Source: Ctenosaura bakeri (Eukaryota; Chordata; Lepidosauria; Squamata; Iguanidae). From it: 64,000 nucleotides of DNA. Both the position numbers and the translations under genes were made by a program. Below the pieces are notes generated by a model that saw only the letters and a list, made by a program, of their open reading frames with translations, was not told the DNA's origin and did no database searches. The stretch's first letter is position 1. Every line of letters begins with the position of its first letter. Below are positions 12,973 to 26,457 of the stretch, in pieces. The stretch covers positions 248,001 through 312,000 of the forward strand of contig CAOLHI010001812.1 in NCBI GenBank assembly GCA_948474755.1, in the 5' to 3' direction.

Positions 12973-15900
12973 GTATGATTTGGACTGTATTAACCTGGGT
13001 TACAGTTCTCTGTAGATGTGTTTCTGCAATGCCTGAAAATTGACTATAGCTAGTTCTGAAAAATATGAGCTGAGTTGTTCTCAACTTCCCTCAGGATCAT
13101 TTAATGATGGGCAGTCCAAATCCCAATACTATACTTTCAAAAACAGAAAAGAGTTAACAACATGCATTCACAGTGTTGCATTTCACAATGAAAATTTTTA
13201 ACAGAAGTTGTACTTTGGATTGTGAATCCTCAATGTACTTCTCATAATACTATCTGTCTTCGTTTATCCAGTCCATTAAAAGCCAATGACCAATGATGGG
13301 ATAGAACACATTCACAGAAACATTTCAATGAAACTTAGAAAGAAAAGGAAGTTGTTTCATCTAATACAGAATTATTTCTTTAACACAATTTTAATAACTC
13401 CTGTTAATGAATATGTACATTTGCTACCATTCAATATAAATATATTTCCATGGCAATTTATAAAAAAAGTAAGCAAAATCAATAGAACAGTAAGAAATAA
13501 CAAATGGGTAACAGCAGCACAATAAATAAAATGTGTGCATTAAAACAATCTCATCCAATGTTTAAAAGCCTGGGAAAATGAAAAGATCTTCACCAAGTTC
13601 CAAAAATAAATCACTCTGGGCAGCAGGCAAGCCTCCCTGGGGACAGAATTTCATAGCTATGTGCTTATAAATATTTGAACATCACCTCCCAGTCAATCTA
13701 GGACTGCCTTATAGAATGCATCAGAAGGCTACTTAGGTTGATGACTTAACACAGGGGACTATAGCAACTTATTTTCAAATTGTCACTGCAGTATAGTTTT
13801 ATTCCACTAAGGCTTGTTTTCAATGATCCCCCACCTCTTCTTTCAAACAGCTTTGCATCTCTTGTAAACATAATTCTTTGGAAGCCCTAATGTGTGTACA
13901 AACTGGAATTAATGGAATATGGGCAATGTTTTGGTAGAGAAAACAACATTGTTGTGTTACAGATCAGTTTGTGGTTAAATTTTTTTTTTCAAAGCAGATT
14001 TATAGTCTTGGAAAATAGCTTATAGCCATTTGCTGGATCCAACAAACATAAAGAGAGCTATTAAATTTTTAAAAAAGCCAATGACAAGAAGATTAATAGA
14101 TATGAGGATTTCTGCAGAACTGGCTTGAGCTAGTTTTAACTGAGCTCAGTGCATCTTATTTCAAAGAGTAAGATCAAACTAAAAGAGAAAACATTCATTT
14201 CTCCACATGTGTTTTACCAAAAAAAAAATAAAAATGCTAATCACACCTTCCTTCCAAGGAATGACTACTACTTATGCAAACATTTGGTGAATTTGCTTGA
14301 CACAACCATTTAACATTTCTGTGGTTAAATAGTGACTTCAATCCATAGTTTGTGTTTCATATACTCAATGCAAGCAGCTATCTTTGTCTGATTTTTCTCT
14401 TCCAACACACCAGAGAAAGAATCCAGACTTTGTTTCTCAGGCTAATGGATACAGAAACAAACTAGAGAAGGGTAGCTGCCTATATTTGCAGAAAACAAAC
14501 AAATAATGGAGGAAAACTTTAGCGGTTTCCACAAAGCAATCAACAAGCATCAACATACTGTCTATATGCAAAACATCAGGGTTTTCGCAGATTCTCAGCT
14601 TGTTATCTTGCACAAATTTGCTCAGGGCAATTGTTATGCATACTCCTGTAGTAATACAGATGCATTAACACAAAACTGTGGAAGCAGGAAAACAGAACCT
14701 GTTACAGAAATGTCTCTTTACATACTGAAGACAGGTCAATTATATCAAATTTAAAGGTGTAGCTGATACACTACTTTTTTGTTGGTTTTTCATTATATTA
14801 AACCTAGGTTCTAGTTAATCAACCTTCTTTCTTCTATCATTTTGAGACCATATGGAATTTTAATGTAACCCTCACCCCTGCCCCCCCACAAAAAACCTGC
14901 ACAGAAACAGTGTTCAGAAAAGGTTTATTGCATTTGTTTCCCATACGGAAGCATTGACAGAATTGAAAAGATGCATCATTCACATTATTTTCAAAACGAG
15001 ACAAATCCATCAGCCTCTTCCACTGACCTCCTTCCCATGCCATGGCTTTGATGCAGTCTAAAGAATAAATTCAGGAGTATAGCTTATTTGCAGTTCTACC
15101 ATTTTGGAATTTTTTAAAAAAAATTGCAGTTAATTTGATCTCTCTCATCAGTAGTCTTAAATCCAAAATATATCATAAAATCCCTGCTCTGATACAAAAG
15201 TGTTACAGATTCAGCGTGGTGTAATCTGTTCTACCTGCTTTTATTTCAAACAGAATGTCCTCTACACATCTCTCCAGTGCTGACTACATACACAATTTGC
15301 CATTCACATAATCATGACAGAAGGCATGCACGATCCTTTAACAAATGATATTTCCTCAATGTAAAATATGTATGTATAAATATAAAAAGGAGAACAAACT
15401 ATTAGAGATATAAAAAAGTGGTAATGTTTAAAAAAAGAGAGAAAGAGGACAATGCTGACATAGCTACACAAACCACACTGTACTTAGTTTTTGTCTGGAC
15501 TTGCGAGCCTCTTCTGTACAAGAACATTGTTCAAGAAGAACCCCTCAACATTTTTTAAGCTGATAGGCATTATCTTGTTATTCTATACATTTAAATCAAC
15601 AGTCCCTCCTTCTCCAATTATAAGGCATTACAATCCATACATACTCACAATACCTTCCATCACTTCCCCTACGAAGGTAGCATTTCCTGCTAATCAGAGT
15701 AGGCAATGGGGTGGGGATGGGGGGCAGACGTGCAAGAAATCTTTTCTGTTGTTGTCTGAAGTACAATAATGTAATGTGGTCAATGCATTTTAAATGTTAA
15801 ATGCAAAGCAATTTTATTTTTAACTGGCTGTCTTGCAGTGTCACACTTTTGTCTTTCATCCTTCTGTTCTTAGGAAGTAAGACTTGAGCTTGCCAGGTTG

Positions 15901-16411
15901 TGGGGCAGGGAGTCAGATACAAACAGCACAGCAAGAGACCTACTGTGAACTTAAATCATCATCTGCCATCTAGGAGTCCATAAGAGTTTATACAGGAAGA
16001 TGGCACTGTTGGCACAGACTGTCATTTGGATGTCAATTGTGATGTAAAAGGTACATAGTCAATACAGGTGGACGGGCGTAAAGCAACAGGATTCCCTCTT
16101 CACATTAGTTATGTCAGAGAAAGCAGACAGACAAACCAAAAGAGACCAAGTAAAGTTAACCAGCTTTAAAAAAAGAAAAGAAAAAGCTTCAGCCACCAGA
16201 AACAGAGAATTACCAAAAGTTTTCAGAATACAGGGCTGGTTGTTTTTTTTTGTTTTTTTGTTTTTTTTTGCCTTTTCTCTGTAAGAGTCAGCAATTTTAA
16301 TAGGCATTTTTTTAAAAAAAGATTTTGCCTTTTCACTTTGAACATTCATGTATAATAACTGTAGCGCTGTAAATGTGGTTTTGTTTTAGTGGAAATGCTG
16401 TTCATGAATTC
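12973..16411 (-). other. ZDHHC3 3' UTR (exon A) and intron to exon B
   Basis: The part next to 16,412 is presumably 3' UTR of the short isoform, with minus-strand AATAAA candidates near 15.81 and 14.92 kb. The rest is intron for the long isoform. No recognisable repeat of note. Confidence 0.5.
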
Positions 16412-16570
16412 TTAGACCACATACTGATATGGGTCTGCTTTTCCTTGGTCTGGAGTAGCAAATGGGCTAAGCCAAACTATAGAGAACGGATGGCCAAATA
16501 CTGCTTTCATGTTCATCCATTTTGTTTTTTTAGCCCATCTTCTCTCTTCTTTTTTCAACTGTTCTATTCC
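16412..16570 (-). CDS. ZDHHC3: ZDHHC3 terminal coding exon A (short isoform)
   Basis: Acceptor TGTTTTCAG is followed by [20 protein letters not shown] and, after the AVFGHPFS stretch, an end in DPYQYVV and stop TAA at 16,412-16,414. The exon adds residues 248-299 and gives the 299-residue isoform. The cytosolic tail is basic near the membrane and ends in a hydrophobic YVV, consistent with a class II PDZ ligand reported for the mammalian protein. Sequence below 16,412 is presumably 3' UTR. Minus-strand AATAAA candidates lie near 15.81 and 14.92 kb, but the end cannot be fixed without transcript data. Confidence 0.9.
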   Translation of the reverse strand, partial: GIEQLKKEERRWAKKTKWMNMKAVFGHPFSIVWLSPFATPDQGKADPYQYVV

Positions 16571-18299
16571 CTGAAAACAGAAATATGACATTTTCAGTCA
16601 GGAACTTATTTTTGTAATTCTGATTTCGGGGAAAAGGATCCCTCAATGACTATTTTATGGCTGTAAAAAATTCCTAAACATTTCCCTTTTACATTTTTTT
16701 TTTTTTGTTAAAGGCTAGTTAAACAAATCTGTAGCAAATCATTAAATTATCATAAAGCTGTTGTGAAAGGTTTAGGAAATCCCATAATATTCTCAATCCA
16801 ATAGACACACACACACTCAACATGGCAGAGTTACATTTTAATAAAACTGGCTAATATGAAATCCCTGATTGTTACTCCCATGCTCCAGCAATTTTCAGTG
16901 TCTTCATTAGCAAATTCAAGACATGCCCTGGTATCAATCAATCTTGCTTTTGAAGTTCCACTAACAAAAGCACAGGCTGTCAATAGAGGAAAGAGCTGAA
17001 GGACTAGAGCAGAAGTATGTTGATGTGCGAAAAAGGAATAACATTAGTAAAGGGGTAAAGGAGAGTAAATACAGACCCTTCAGATATTAAGTTTCTAGCC
17101 TACTGACCACTTCAATATTTCTATTATTACTTGCATTCCAGGGATCATTGTTTCTTTAAAAAAAATCAGCTAGCAAACATTCAGTTTTGTTTTGTTTTTA
17201 CTATGGATATTTTTCAAAATAGTTCCATTCTCCAGTTCTTTTTACAACCAACTTTCCACACCAACAATTTGAAATAAAAGTCACACTGTTCAAACCTGTG
17301 TATCAAAGGAGAAACTGATTGCAATAAAAGTGAGAAATTGATCAAAGACTCACAGGGGCTGTGAGGAATGGAAAAGCCAGGACAAAAGGGTAATTAGCAT
17401 AGGGGGACACACTACTGTTGCCCAGTCTACAAATGGGGATCTTAGAAATGGAAAAATAAATCAGGACAATAGCCAGAAATGTGGTACTAATGGGAGTTTT
17501 TAGTTATCTAGAGTACAGGACTACGTGCAGGTGACAACAAAGAAAATGTTTCTAAACACAATAAAAGTTTGTTACTTAGCATGATTAGGGAACCAATAAG
17601 AACCAGAACAAAGAAACTGAGTTTGCACTGACCATGGCGCGCAGCATGTGGTTTTCCAATTCCTGAAATGTGGAAGTGTGGCAGCTGCACAGAGATGCAG
17701 TTTTAAAGTGTGGGTATATATAAGACACATATGGGAAGGGGGGCAACACAGGAAGAAATTTGGTGACAAAGCAAATGTGGTGGCAGGATATGCCCCGGTG
17801 GGTTGGGAAGATGATGCATTTTCCTCACCCACTGGAAATTGCCCAAACTTGCAACAGACCTTTTTCATATGCTAGCACATAATGACAATTATCAAGCATA
17901 TCTATAAAACAAATTAATTAAGGCACATAAAGTAGAATATATAACACAGATGAGAAGGTAAGCATTTTTAATTTAAATACTGAGCCACAGCTACATATGA
18001 GTGTGAAATGTAGGTATTCCTTAACTATAAATGCTGAGCGTGATGCTATCAAATTCAATATATACATGGGAGGATGATGACTAACTACATCCAACACAAT
18101 CAAATGCAATTGCAGAAGAAGCAATTTAATGAAAATTAGAATTAGTTGTAAAGCAGGTATAAAATTCAGTAAGCACAAGTCAAGTCCAAAAAAGTGTGAA
18201 AAGTTCTTGAAACTACTGCAAATTGACACACTAATAACAATGCATACATATTCATTATAAAAATGTGTATGGAATATAGAAAAGGATGCCATTATAGTT
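16571..18299 (-). other. ZDHHC3 intron, no gene recognised
   Basis: AT-rich intronic DNA. A 156-codon minus-strand frame at 17,918-18,388 is low-complexity hydrophobic and looks like the antisense of decayed LINE sequence. Confidence 0.5.
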
Positions 18300-18830
18300 A
18301 AATGGAGCCAAAGAACCTTAAAGGCCAAGGAAGCAGAAATCTTGCCCAACAGGAAAAAAACTGAGGTAAGGAAAGCATGAACTTTCATAAAATGTACAAA
18401 CTACTAAAGTAAAGAAACACTCTGAGGTGGAAATTATTGAAGGCATAAATACAGTGAAAATATTTGCTAGTGAGGTGGCATGCCCTTTGAATGATGGAAG
18501 TATCAAACAATTTCTGAATGAGGACAGGCAGACTGCAGTGAGGTTAAATGAATCACTTTCACCTGCCTTCACTGTAGAAGACATTGGAAGGATATCAAGA
18601 TCTGACCCATTGTCCTCAGATACAAATAACATTTTCTGACCTGACAAACTATGTCTGGAAAGCACTGACGTGGAAATGTACACTGTTCATCATTGAAACA
18701 AAAATATTTTAAGTATAAAAACAATTAGAAAGAATGTACATGCAGTTAGGAAGAAGAATTTGAGATGATGTCAGGAAACTACAGACCCACCATCAGCTCA
18801 GCCACCAACTCAGAGAACATAAAATGATTA
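18300..18830 (+). mobile_element. Decayed CR1-like LINE, linker between endonuclease and RT
   Basis: A plus-strand frame shows LNDGSIKQFLNEDRQTAVRL followed by NESLSPAFTVEDIGRI, resembling the CR1 linker (LNEFFASVFTVED-type), then NYRPTISSA near 18,778-18,804. Heavily mutated; boundaries approximate. Confidence 0.55.
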
Positions 18831-19429
18831 CATGTACTGGAAAAAGACTGAGCATGACTTCTGCAAAAGATAAGTGCTTTCTCCTCATAATCTTAGAAAG
18901 TGGTGTCACCAGGTATTTATATTTATGGGGGGTAGAGTGTTCCAACAGATAGGGACTCCATTCAGGCCTAACAGCACACCTTGGTTCACTGCTCTGCGGG
19001 AACAAACCTTAAGTCTGTATACTATTCCACTCCTAAAGGAGATTAAAAGTTTACGGTTCCATGGTATCAACTGTAGTTTGTTATGTTACCCGAACACTAA
19101 CTATGGTTTATGCACAAGAAGATCTCAAATGAGAATCAAATAATCCATCTGACAGGTCCACATTTTGGTTTGCTGCAAACCAGGAACAGAAGCTTCTAAT
19201 ACACTCCTTGCATACACTAAGAAATGGACTGAGTATGAGTCCAAGGCTGCTAGTGCTTGCAGTGATAAAACACAGTTATCAATACATCTGAATGCAAACA
19301 TTGGTTTGAGAATTTCAAAATACTTCTGACAAAATTTTTCAAATAAATTTAGGAGTGATGGTTTTAGGAGTGATGCTTTAAAGGAGTAGAGAAAGAATAT
19401 AAACAGATAATACTTATGCACAGCAGAGG

Positions 19430-19545
19430 TGGAAACCACACAGCCCTCCTGATGGTGTTGGATTATAACTCTCAGCACTCCTCACCTTTGGCTGTACTGG
19501 TTAGCATGTTGGGAGTTGCAGTCTATTATTACAGGACGGGTTTTA
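19430..19545. mobile_element. hAT-like MITE
   Basis: Arms GGATTATAACTCTCAGCACTC and TGGGAGTTGCAGTCTATTA are inverted versions of the common ACTACAACTCCCA repeat. Confidence 0.55.
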
Positions 19546-19898
19546 CAATCTCTACTCCCAACACAGAGGAAAAACAAGCAGTAAGGCCTAGATCCTTTAT
19601 GGGGCTGATAGTATTAACGTTAATTAACTTGTTCATAACTTATTCTAGTCAGGAACTTGTAGTCTGAAGAACATACTGGCTATTCAGGATAGTGAAACCC
19701 AAAAGAAAGTAGTGACTCTCTGAAGGATCTCTCCAAACTTGGTGAATAGGTAACAAAACAGTACAGGAAATTCAATGTATGTGCAAAGTGATAAGGGAAG
19801 CAACAGTTTCATATCATACATGTGTATTTATATAGAGAGACAGCTACAACTTCAAAGTCTGTTTTCCTGAACAGTCACAAGTAATTAAGGCTTCACCA

Positions 19899-19945
19899 AG
19901 ATACACACACACACACAGAGACGAATCTTCTCTCACACACACACA
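19899..19945 (+). repeat. AC-rich microsatellite
   Basis: ACACACACACACACAGAGAC followed by CTCTCACACACACACATG. Confidence 0.85.
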
Positions 19946-20329
19946 TGAACATGAGTGACTAACTCAGGAAAACAGACCTTGAAGCTATGGCTCTCTAAAG
20001 TGTTAACTCAATGTTAAGTAAAAAAAGAAATGCCTTAAGGACTAGAAATCATTACAAAAGAGAAGATAAAAGCTTTCAGTATCATAATGGTTCATATTAA
20101 ACTGAACAAAGCATTTACAAAGCTCATTTATACTTCTAGTTTACTTATCCCATCTAGTAGTGGAATAAACACAGAGCAAGAACTACCAATGTGATTAAGA
20201 GATGGGAGCACCTTTCCTACAAGGATATACTTAAGTTCATAAAAAGAAATGAAAGGAGATGGGCACACAATGTCATAGAGAAGTTTATACAGTTTGCTTT
20301 ATACCACCTCTCTCACCTATCTGAGTATT

Positions 20330-20610
20330 TATATTCAAAGTGCCAGTTTTAATCTTTGAAGCCCTAAAGGTCTTGGGACCTGGGTACCTTATGAACTACT
20401 TTCTGTTGCACAAATGCACCTAGATACTGAGGTCTTCCTCAGAGGCAGTTTTCCATGACTCCCCCTGCTCAAGTGAGGTGACTAATCCTTAAGAACACAG
20501 CCTTCTTGGCAGTAGCATCCTAGCTCTGGAATACCTTTACCAAGGAAAGCTTTTTTGGCACTAAATGTCAGACTCTTTTTGTAACCAGGTGAAGATCTTT
20601 ATATCTGCCC
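20330..20610 (+). mobile_element. L2-like LINE 3' fragment
   Basis: Reads GCCCTAAAGGTCTTGGGACC, then GAGGTCTTCCTCAGAGG, CTCTGGAATACCTTTACCAAG and GTGAAGATCTTTATATCTG, a decayed version of the L2-type terminal coding segment (LWNALP-like) common in lizards. Confidence 0.55.
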
Positions 20611-21895
20611 ATGCAGGGAGACTCTAGAAGTCGTGGTCAGAAAAAGCTGGTAAAGACATGAATTAAGCAATGACACCACAGACTTTTCCCTGAAAGAATG
20701 TATGCAGTTCTAGGTACAGATGTTGGTATTAAGCAATAATGACTAGTAGTAAGTAATTTACTCCTGGAATACAGTAGCTCCTTTCAAAGGCAAAGGAAAA
20801 AAACAGGTGATTAAATATTTGATTATCATTTGCAGAAGAAGCTTTTTGCTGAAGCTACTTTATTTTAAAAAAAAAAGGCTGAAAGCCCAAGCCATCCATT
20901 AAAAATTATTATAACTTTGACTACAGGACAACAGACTCTGGAATGGAAATGAAAATCAATTAAGTGCAATACATAGGTCTTCCCCCTCACCCACAATTCA
21001 TGAAGCAAAATAAGCAGAAGTCAAAAAATGGCCCAATTTGCTTACGCTGGGCCAGAGCTGAAACTCTTTTATGGCTGACTATACTAACCAGAAAACACTT
21101 CAAACAAGTTGGTCACATTGCAAAAAGGTGGAACTTTCTATTGAGAAACAGCCAATGAAGAGGAGGAAGAAATCACACCTCTCTCTGTATGCTCAATAAA
21201 ACAAACAGATCTCTCCTACAGCATACATTATTAAAGGATTTTAGCCTTCTTACATCCTGACTCAATTACAGATTTTCTTCAAGTGTTCTTGGTGAAGTTC
21301 ACAATAATACCCTCATAATTTTCCTTTGAAATGGCAGAAAGACTATGCCCTAAAGAGTTAAGTTTTAATTAAAGACTATTACTTTAAAGCACACATTGTC
21401 TGTATATCATTATATACACATTATATCTGTAAACATGGATCTACTTTTCATGGACCAGGTGGGGCAAACATGCTTGCTTACAAGATATAACTCCTCTACA
21501 AGTTTGTTTAAGTTGGACTTGAGTAAAAAAAATGTTTCTACCATATTTGTCATGTCATCAAAGCACATCCCTATGTGAAGGTGTAAAAAATAGCAACACA
21601 CCGTGCAAACTGGCATGCTGTGATGACAGCGGCTACTATGGACATTTCAGACATTAGTATGCAAGAGTCTCTATTCCAGGAGTAAAGGACCAGCACAAGA
21701 ACAGTATAACGAAAATTAACAAAATATTCTTCACAAGTACCATGCTTTCATTTTCATATATGTTCCTCCCTACTGGAGCACACCTGTTATTTTTGATGGT
21801 TACCTCACATTGACCTTTTACCTACCATAACAAGAGAAGCAAAAACTATTTTTTTTAAAAAAAAGGAACAAGAAAAGAAGTCTGGAACTACCCAC

Positions 21896-22026
21896 CGTTT
21901 CATCAGTGCAGATGGAGTGTACCTGTGTTCCAAACATAACAGACGTAAAGATGAGAAAGAGGAGGGCCTCAAAACATAGGAGAATAAGTAGGATCACAGT
22001 AGTCGGTGGAGAGAAAGAACTGCACT
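21896..22026 (-). CDS. ZDHHC3: ZDHHC3 exon: fourth membrane segment and IHSICTDET region
   Basis: This is a 131-nt exon with acceptor TTTTCACAG and donor ACG|GTGGGT. It encodes [20 protein letters not shown] and the rest of the fourth membrane span, then [14 protein letters not shown], residues 204-247. This is the last shared coding exon: the transcript then joins one of two phase-compatible terminal exons, each beginning with a glycine codon followed by IE. The intron to the near terminal exon is about 5.3 kb and to the far one about 11.3 kb. Confidence 0.92.
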
Positions 22027-24100
22027 CTGTGAAAACAGAACATGACAAAGCACTGCATACTTTAGATTGGGGGTGGGAAATCCCTGTACCCTGTTTTTGT
22101 AGTTTCTCAGGCTTCTGCCCATTCCCCCAATCCTCCAACTAAAAAAAAACAACAGTACAATTTTCAGGCCTTGTTTGACCAAAAACTGAACAGATAGCCC
22201 CCCAAATATGCAAAAATACCTCCAGCCCCACACAGAAAGCATGCATAACTCCCTCAGGGCTCCCTATTTTTATCAGAGTCCTTCACAAAATGGCAATGGA
22301 AAGTGATGCAGCATCACTTCTGCTCACCATTTGGGGAAGGACCTGGATAAAAGATAAAGTAGTTGGGAACATACTGTCGGAGGATAACACACAGGGGAAA
22401 TTGACCCCTGGCTTTCATGCAGTTGGGCACCCCTCCTTTAAAGTGAAACAGAGCCAATGAATTATATTGCTAAATATTTAAGTACTCAAAATGGAAAGCA
22501 GAAAAACACACAAGATTATTACATATATAATACTGCATGTCTATAATAAAAGACAAATAATATTAAAAACCACAGAGTTAAAAATGACTAATAATTAAAA
22601 CTATCAATTAAAAACAGCAGCAGAATTATACAGAAGGCTACCTGAGGAATATGGCATCAGGAATAACTGAGATGATTAATATTTCAGAATACCATGCCAC
22701 CTAGATAAGAGCAGAAATGGGAATTCTATTTCCTCCAAAACTCAGCTCTCAGTTTCCAAACAAAATTAAGTTTTGAGTCCTTGTTTGGAAAGACAGGCTC
22801 AAATGTACAAATGCAGCTGTATAGTAAAATCTCACAAGCAGAAATTGCTAGAGGAAATGGTGATGGTAGAAGAAATATTAGCTGATATGTAGCTGCCAGA
22901 AGCAGCTTTTCATTTGTTGCTCTTTGTCTTCTCCATTGTAGAAGGCAAAGAGCATTCAGTCACCAAAAGTGACTGCCCAACCTGCAGGAATTAGGACTAA
23001 TCTGGATATATAAATGTAGCAGAAGATCATCAAGCAACTCCACCATGTTTGGCAAATGTCACCCCATTTTTGTTTCAACAGGGCTGTGAGGCTATCACAA
23101 GAAATAGTGATAGGTTTCCATCCTTATCCTCAATTCATGAAGTAAAACAAATGGAAGCTAAAAATAGCTCAATCAGCTTACATCTGCTGCGTATGGATGA
23201 CTATTCACAGTTAAGTATAGAGATGGAGAAAGCACAGCCTGTGGACCATATGCAAATCCCCCATTTCCTCTAACACACTGTTGCCCAGCCCAAGCTGTTT
23301 TATGCTGGGAATGGTCCTTTCAAAATCGAGAGTGACATCCAGTATACTTCCTGGTTTGGAAAAAGGCCTTTCCTAGACTCCTCAACAGTGACCAAAGCCA
23401 TGAACCCTAGTGCAAACTGTGTTGATTCAACAGGGTGGTTGCCTGGAAGCACCACTTAAGAGGCTCTTGTTCTTCCTAGAGCATGAGCGGGAAAACTGTA
23501 TGACAGGGCTGATTTTGTACTATGGCACTTTTTCACATGGAAAATTGGGATAAAAACAATATGTTTGCACTTTGTTGAAAAGAAGTCAAAATTAACTGAC
23601 CAAAGCTGCACTAAGAAAGGCTGGGTAACTTCTGATAGCTGAAGAGGGGTACACTGTGGCCCATGACCCTTCAGAGATGCATGCCACAGCTACTTCACTA
23701 CAGAATTCCAGTGGTATGGAGGCAGCAACGTTTGCGTGCATAAATGGTTGGGCAGCTGTATGTAGTCCCCAGACTGTGTGCTGCTCACACCTGATCTAAG
23801 ACAAGAGTTATTGTACCGGGAATGATATACCGGTATATGAAACGCAATTTCACAAATGAATACCAGCTGTTGCAAGCCTAGCTACATCACACTAGATTTA
23901 AAAGGCCAATTAATGCATGGCTGCAATAGAATGACAGTAAGTTCTGTAGGGTTGGATATCATACCAGTTTGATAATACCTGCAGACGGCAAACACGTGAT
24001 GAGGGGTATGAGGTGATACTATCCTACAGATTTTATCTATTTTGAAAGAAAACTATTTATTCCCTGTAAGTTTGAAAAAGTTAGATTTGTCATTACTTAC
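22027..24100 (-). other. ZDHHC3 intron
   Basis: A segment at 23,134-23,195 resembles 20,992-21,050 (ATTCATGAAG...GCTTAC), an unclassified low-copy repeat pair. Otherwise nothing is recognised. Confidence 0.45.
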
Positions 24101-24182
24101 TTGTCCAGTCTTCTTCAAAACAATGTAGGAAGTGAAATCCAACCATGATTAGGGCATGCAGAGAAATCAGTGCGATATACAT
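24101..24182 (-). CDS. ZDHHC3: ZDHHC3 exon: third membrane segment
   Basis: This is an 82-nt exon with acceptor TTATTTCAG and donor ACAA|GTAAGT. It encodes [18 protein letters not shown] followed by LHCFEEDWT, residues 177-203, plus the first base of Lys204. The hydrophobic stretch is the third transmembrane span, and the acidic EED turn leads into the lumenal loop. A CR1 insertion sits about 240 bp upstream in the intron (24,421-24,867) and leaves both splice sites intact. Confidence 0.92.
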
Positions 24183-24420
24183 CTGAAATAAGGTAACAGT
24201 TTTGATCTGTTAAAATACATAGTTTTGAAAACAGAATGATTCCACGCACAATCTTACTGCATGGGCAGAATTTCTAATAATGTTATGAGCAAGAATAATG
24301 ATTTCACAGGGCTTTGGTCAAGAGATTCCCCTAACAACCCTCCACCCAAACCAAGGAACACAATCACTAGGTAACATCTTCTGTCTACTGAACCATATGT
24401 ATATAGCACAAGTATATAGC

Positions 24421-24867
24421 GACCAAAATGGTGAGAGGCCTGGAAGACATGCCCTATGAGGATAGACTTAGAGAGCTGGGTATGTTTAGTCTGCAGAAGA
24501 GGAGGTTAAGAGGGGACATGATAGCCATGTTTAAATATTTGAAGGGATGCCACGTAGAGGAAGGAGGGGGCTTGTTTTCTGCTGCTCCAGAGACCAGGAC
24601 AAGGAGCAATGGATTCAAGCTGCAGGAAAGGAGATTCCACCTGAACCTCAGGAAGAACATCCTGACAGTCAGGGCTGTCCGGCAATGGAATCTGCTGCCT
24701 CGGAGTGTAGTGGAGTCTCCTTCCTTGGAGGTTTTTAAGCAGAGGCTTGATGGCCATCTGTCGGGATTGATTTGAGGGTGTTCCTGCATGGCAGGGGGTT
24801 GGACTGGATGGCCTGTGTGGTCTCTTCCAACTCTACATTTCTATGATTCTATGATTCTATGATTCTA
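24421..24867 (+). mobile_element. CR1 LINE 3' fragment
   Basis: 115 open codons of CR1 ORF2 C-terminus ([20 protein letters not shown] ...), stop, short 3' UTR and three ATTCTATG octamers. It lies in a ZDHHC3 intron, antisense to the gene, about 240 bp from the 24,101-24,182 exon. Confidence 0.93.
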
Positions 24868-26360
24868 AGTATTTAGAGATGTGATCTCTTTCTCTACCTT
24901 CTAGCTTTGGAGTCCTCCAGAAAATTAGTTTTGTTATCATATAAAAGTAGCATATTTTTCAGTATATTTTTCTTTATGCTAATGCCATTTAGCTAAGAGA
25001 CAGAATTGCAACAAACTGTTCTATACAGTCCACCCATCGCACTCTGCTTTGGCAACCAAGTTTCCAAGAGTACACTGAAGCCTCTTTTGGGGCAAGTAAC
25101 ATAGGACTGGCAGGCATGTAAGATACTGCACCATAAAACAGTTTATCTTCCAGTTCCATGCAGCCATACTTTGCACACTGTGGGACTGTTCTTCTAAAAT
25201 AATTGAGAACAAACAAACAATCTCTCATTACTAGCTCTAGTCTCTTAAACAGAAGAGCCATCTTTAAGGTGGCTGCTTCTGCTGAAGATAATTTTATGTC
25301 ACATCACTATAACATTCTTCCCTCCAGCAGTTTGTCTTTGCAACTACTCTGTCATGTTCTTTTATTTGCACAAATAATTTAGTAAGAACTATCTCTCTCT
25401 CTTTTCTCTGAAGAACAAGCCAAAAATCTAAGCAGTTTAACATGGCTTGCCAGTTTTCAGCTGGAGCTGAAATCCAAGACAAGCATTCTAGACAGACAGA
25501 CATTATTCCAGTCTCTATTACTAAAGATTCCTTATCTTCAACCTTATCTCCTAAATTACTTCAGGCAGAGAATGAATAGACCTCGGTATTCCTAGTAGAA
25601 AACTACCTGGAGTAAACTAAATGATTGAATAAGGGGCCCATTTTCATCTAACAATATGGGATTATGCAGTAAGAGCAAGGGGCAATTCTTCCGTTAAATC
25701 TACTGTATGGCATGTAGTAAGAGCAATTTCCCATCCAAATCAGATTAAAGATTTTAAAATGGAACTACTGATAATGTATGAAAATCTCAGTGAAATAGAG
25801 ATACAACTTGAAAAGTCCAAAGACATTTCAATCTGACCCTGTCTAACAAGGAGGCAAGCCAGTCAAGACTTTTCCTTCTCAAATTCAAACCACCATTCAC
25901 CTTAAACACAGCAGGACTTAAATGCATTGTAAGTACAGGATAAGAAATATGTCCAAAGCAAAAGAACCAGATCATACATGACTGGAGAAGGTGAAGCAAG
26001 AAGTCTCCACAAAACCAACAAAACATAGTGTCTATAATAAAAGCAGGGAGAAAACTACCAGGCAGCTTTGCTAAAAGCAGAAAGATACAACTTGAGATAA
26101 AGCAAAATTCAGCAACCGAGGAAGTAAGAGAGACTTCAGAACTTTTAAAATATACATAGAATAAAGAAAATAGATTATAACAGTGGTTTTAGTCCTTCAT
26201 TATCTTTATCTCAAGTATTTTGCAGTGTTAATAAAGCTGTTTGTTTTTCTAGGAACATTATTTTCTTTTCTCACTTAAATAGAGTATAATGTGAACAAGT
26301 CTTACTTGAAGGTCCCTGTTTAAACCACTTCACAAAAAATTCACTCAGTGATCTACTTAC
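24868..26360 (-). other. ZDHHC3 intron
   Basis: No coding or repeat feature is recognised. Confidence 0.5.
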
Positions 26361-26457
26361 TGTAAACAGTACAAAGTACTTCTGGTTATTCTCTCCCACA
26401 CAGTTGTTAACCCATGGGCAGTGGTGATCCATTTTCCGAATACATCGCTTGCAAACA
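26361..26457 (-). CDS. ZDHHC3: ZDHHC3 exon: DHHC catalytic motif
   Basis: This is a 97-nt exon with acceptor CTTTTAG and donor ACA|GTAAGT. It encodes residues 145-176, including [15 protein letters not shown] and [12 protein letters not shown]. The DHHC tetrad falls at 154-157, and Cys157 is the residue that forms the acyl-enzyme intermediate in this family; all signature residues are intact. The exon ends just before the third membrane span. Reading past the donor gives unrelated residues and a stop, so the exon end is clear. Confidence 0.94.

Noticed and set aside
14837..15043. 68-codon minus-strand frame starting MAWEGGQWKRLMD
   Set aside because: Considered as a third ZDHHC3 terminal exon, but it has no phase-compatible acceptor followed by GIE and no family resemblance; it is more likely 3' UTR.
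17918..18388. 156-codon minus-strand hydrophobic frame
   Set aside because: It looks like a membrane protein only because AT-rich antisense DNA yields Phe/Leu/Ile. It overlaps the edge of a decayed plus-strand LINE and lacks splice sites or homology that I recognise.
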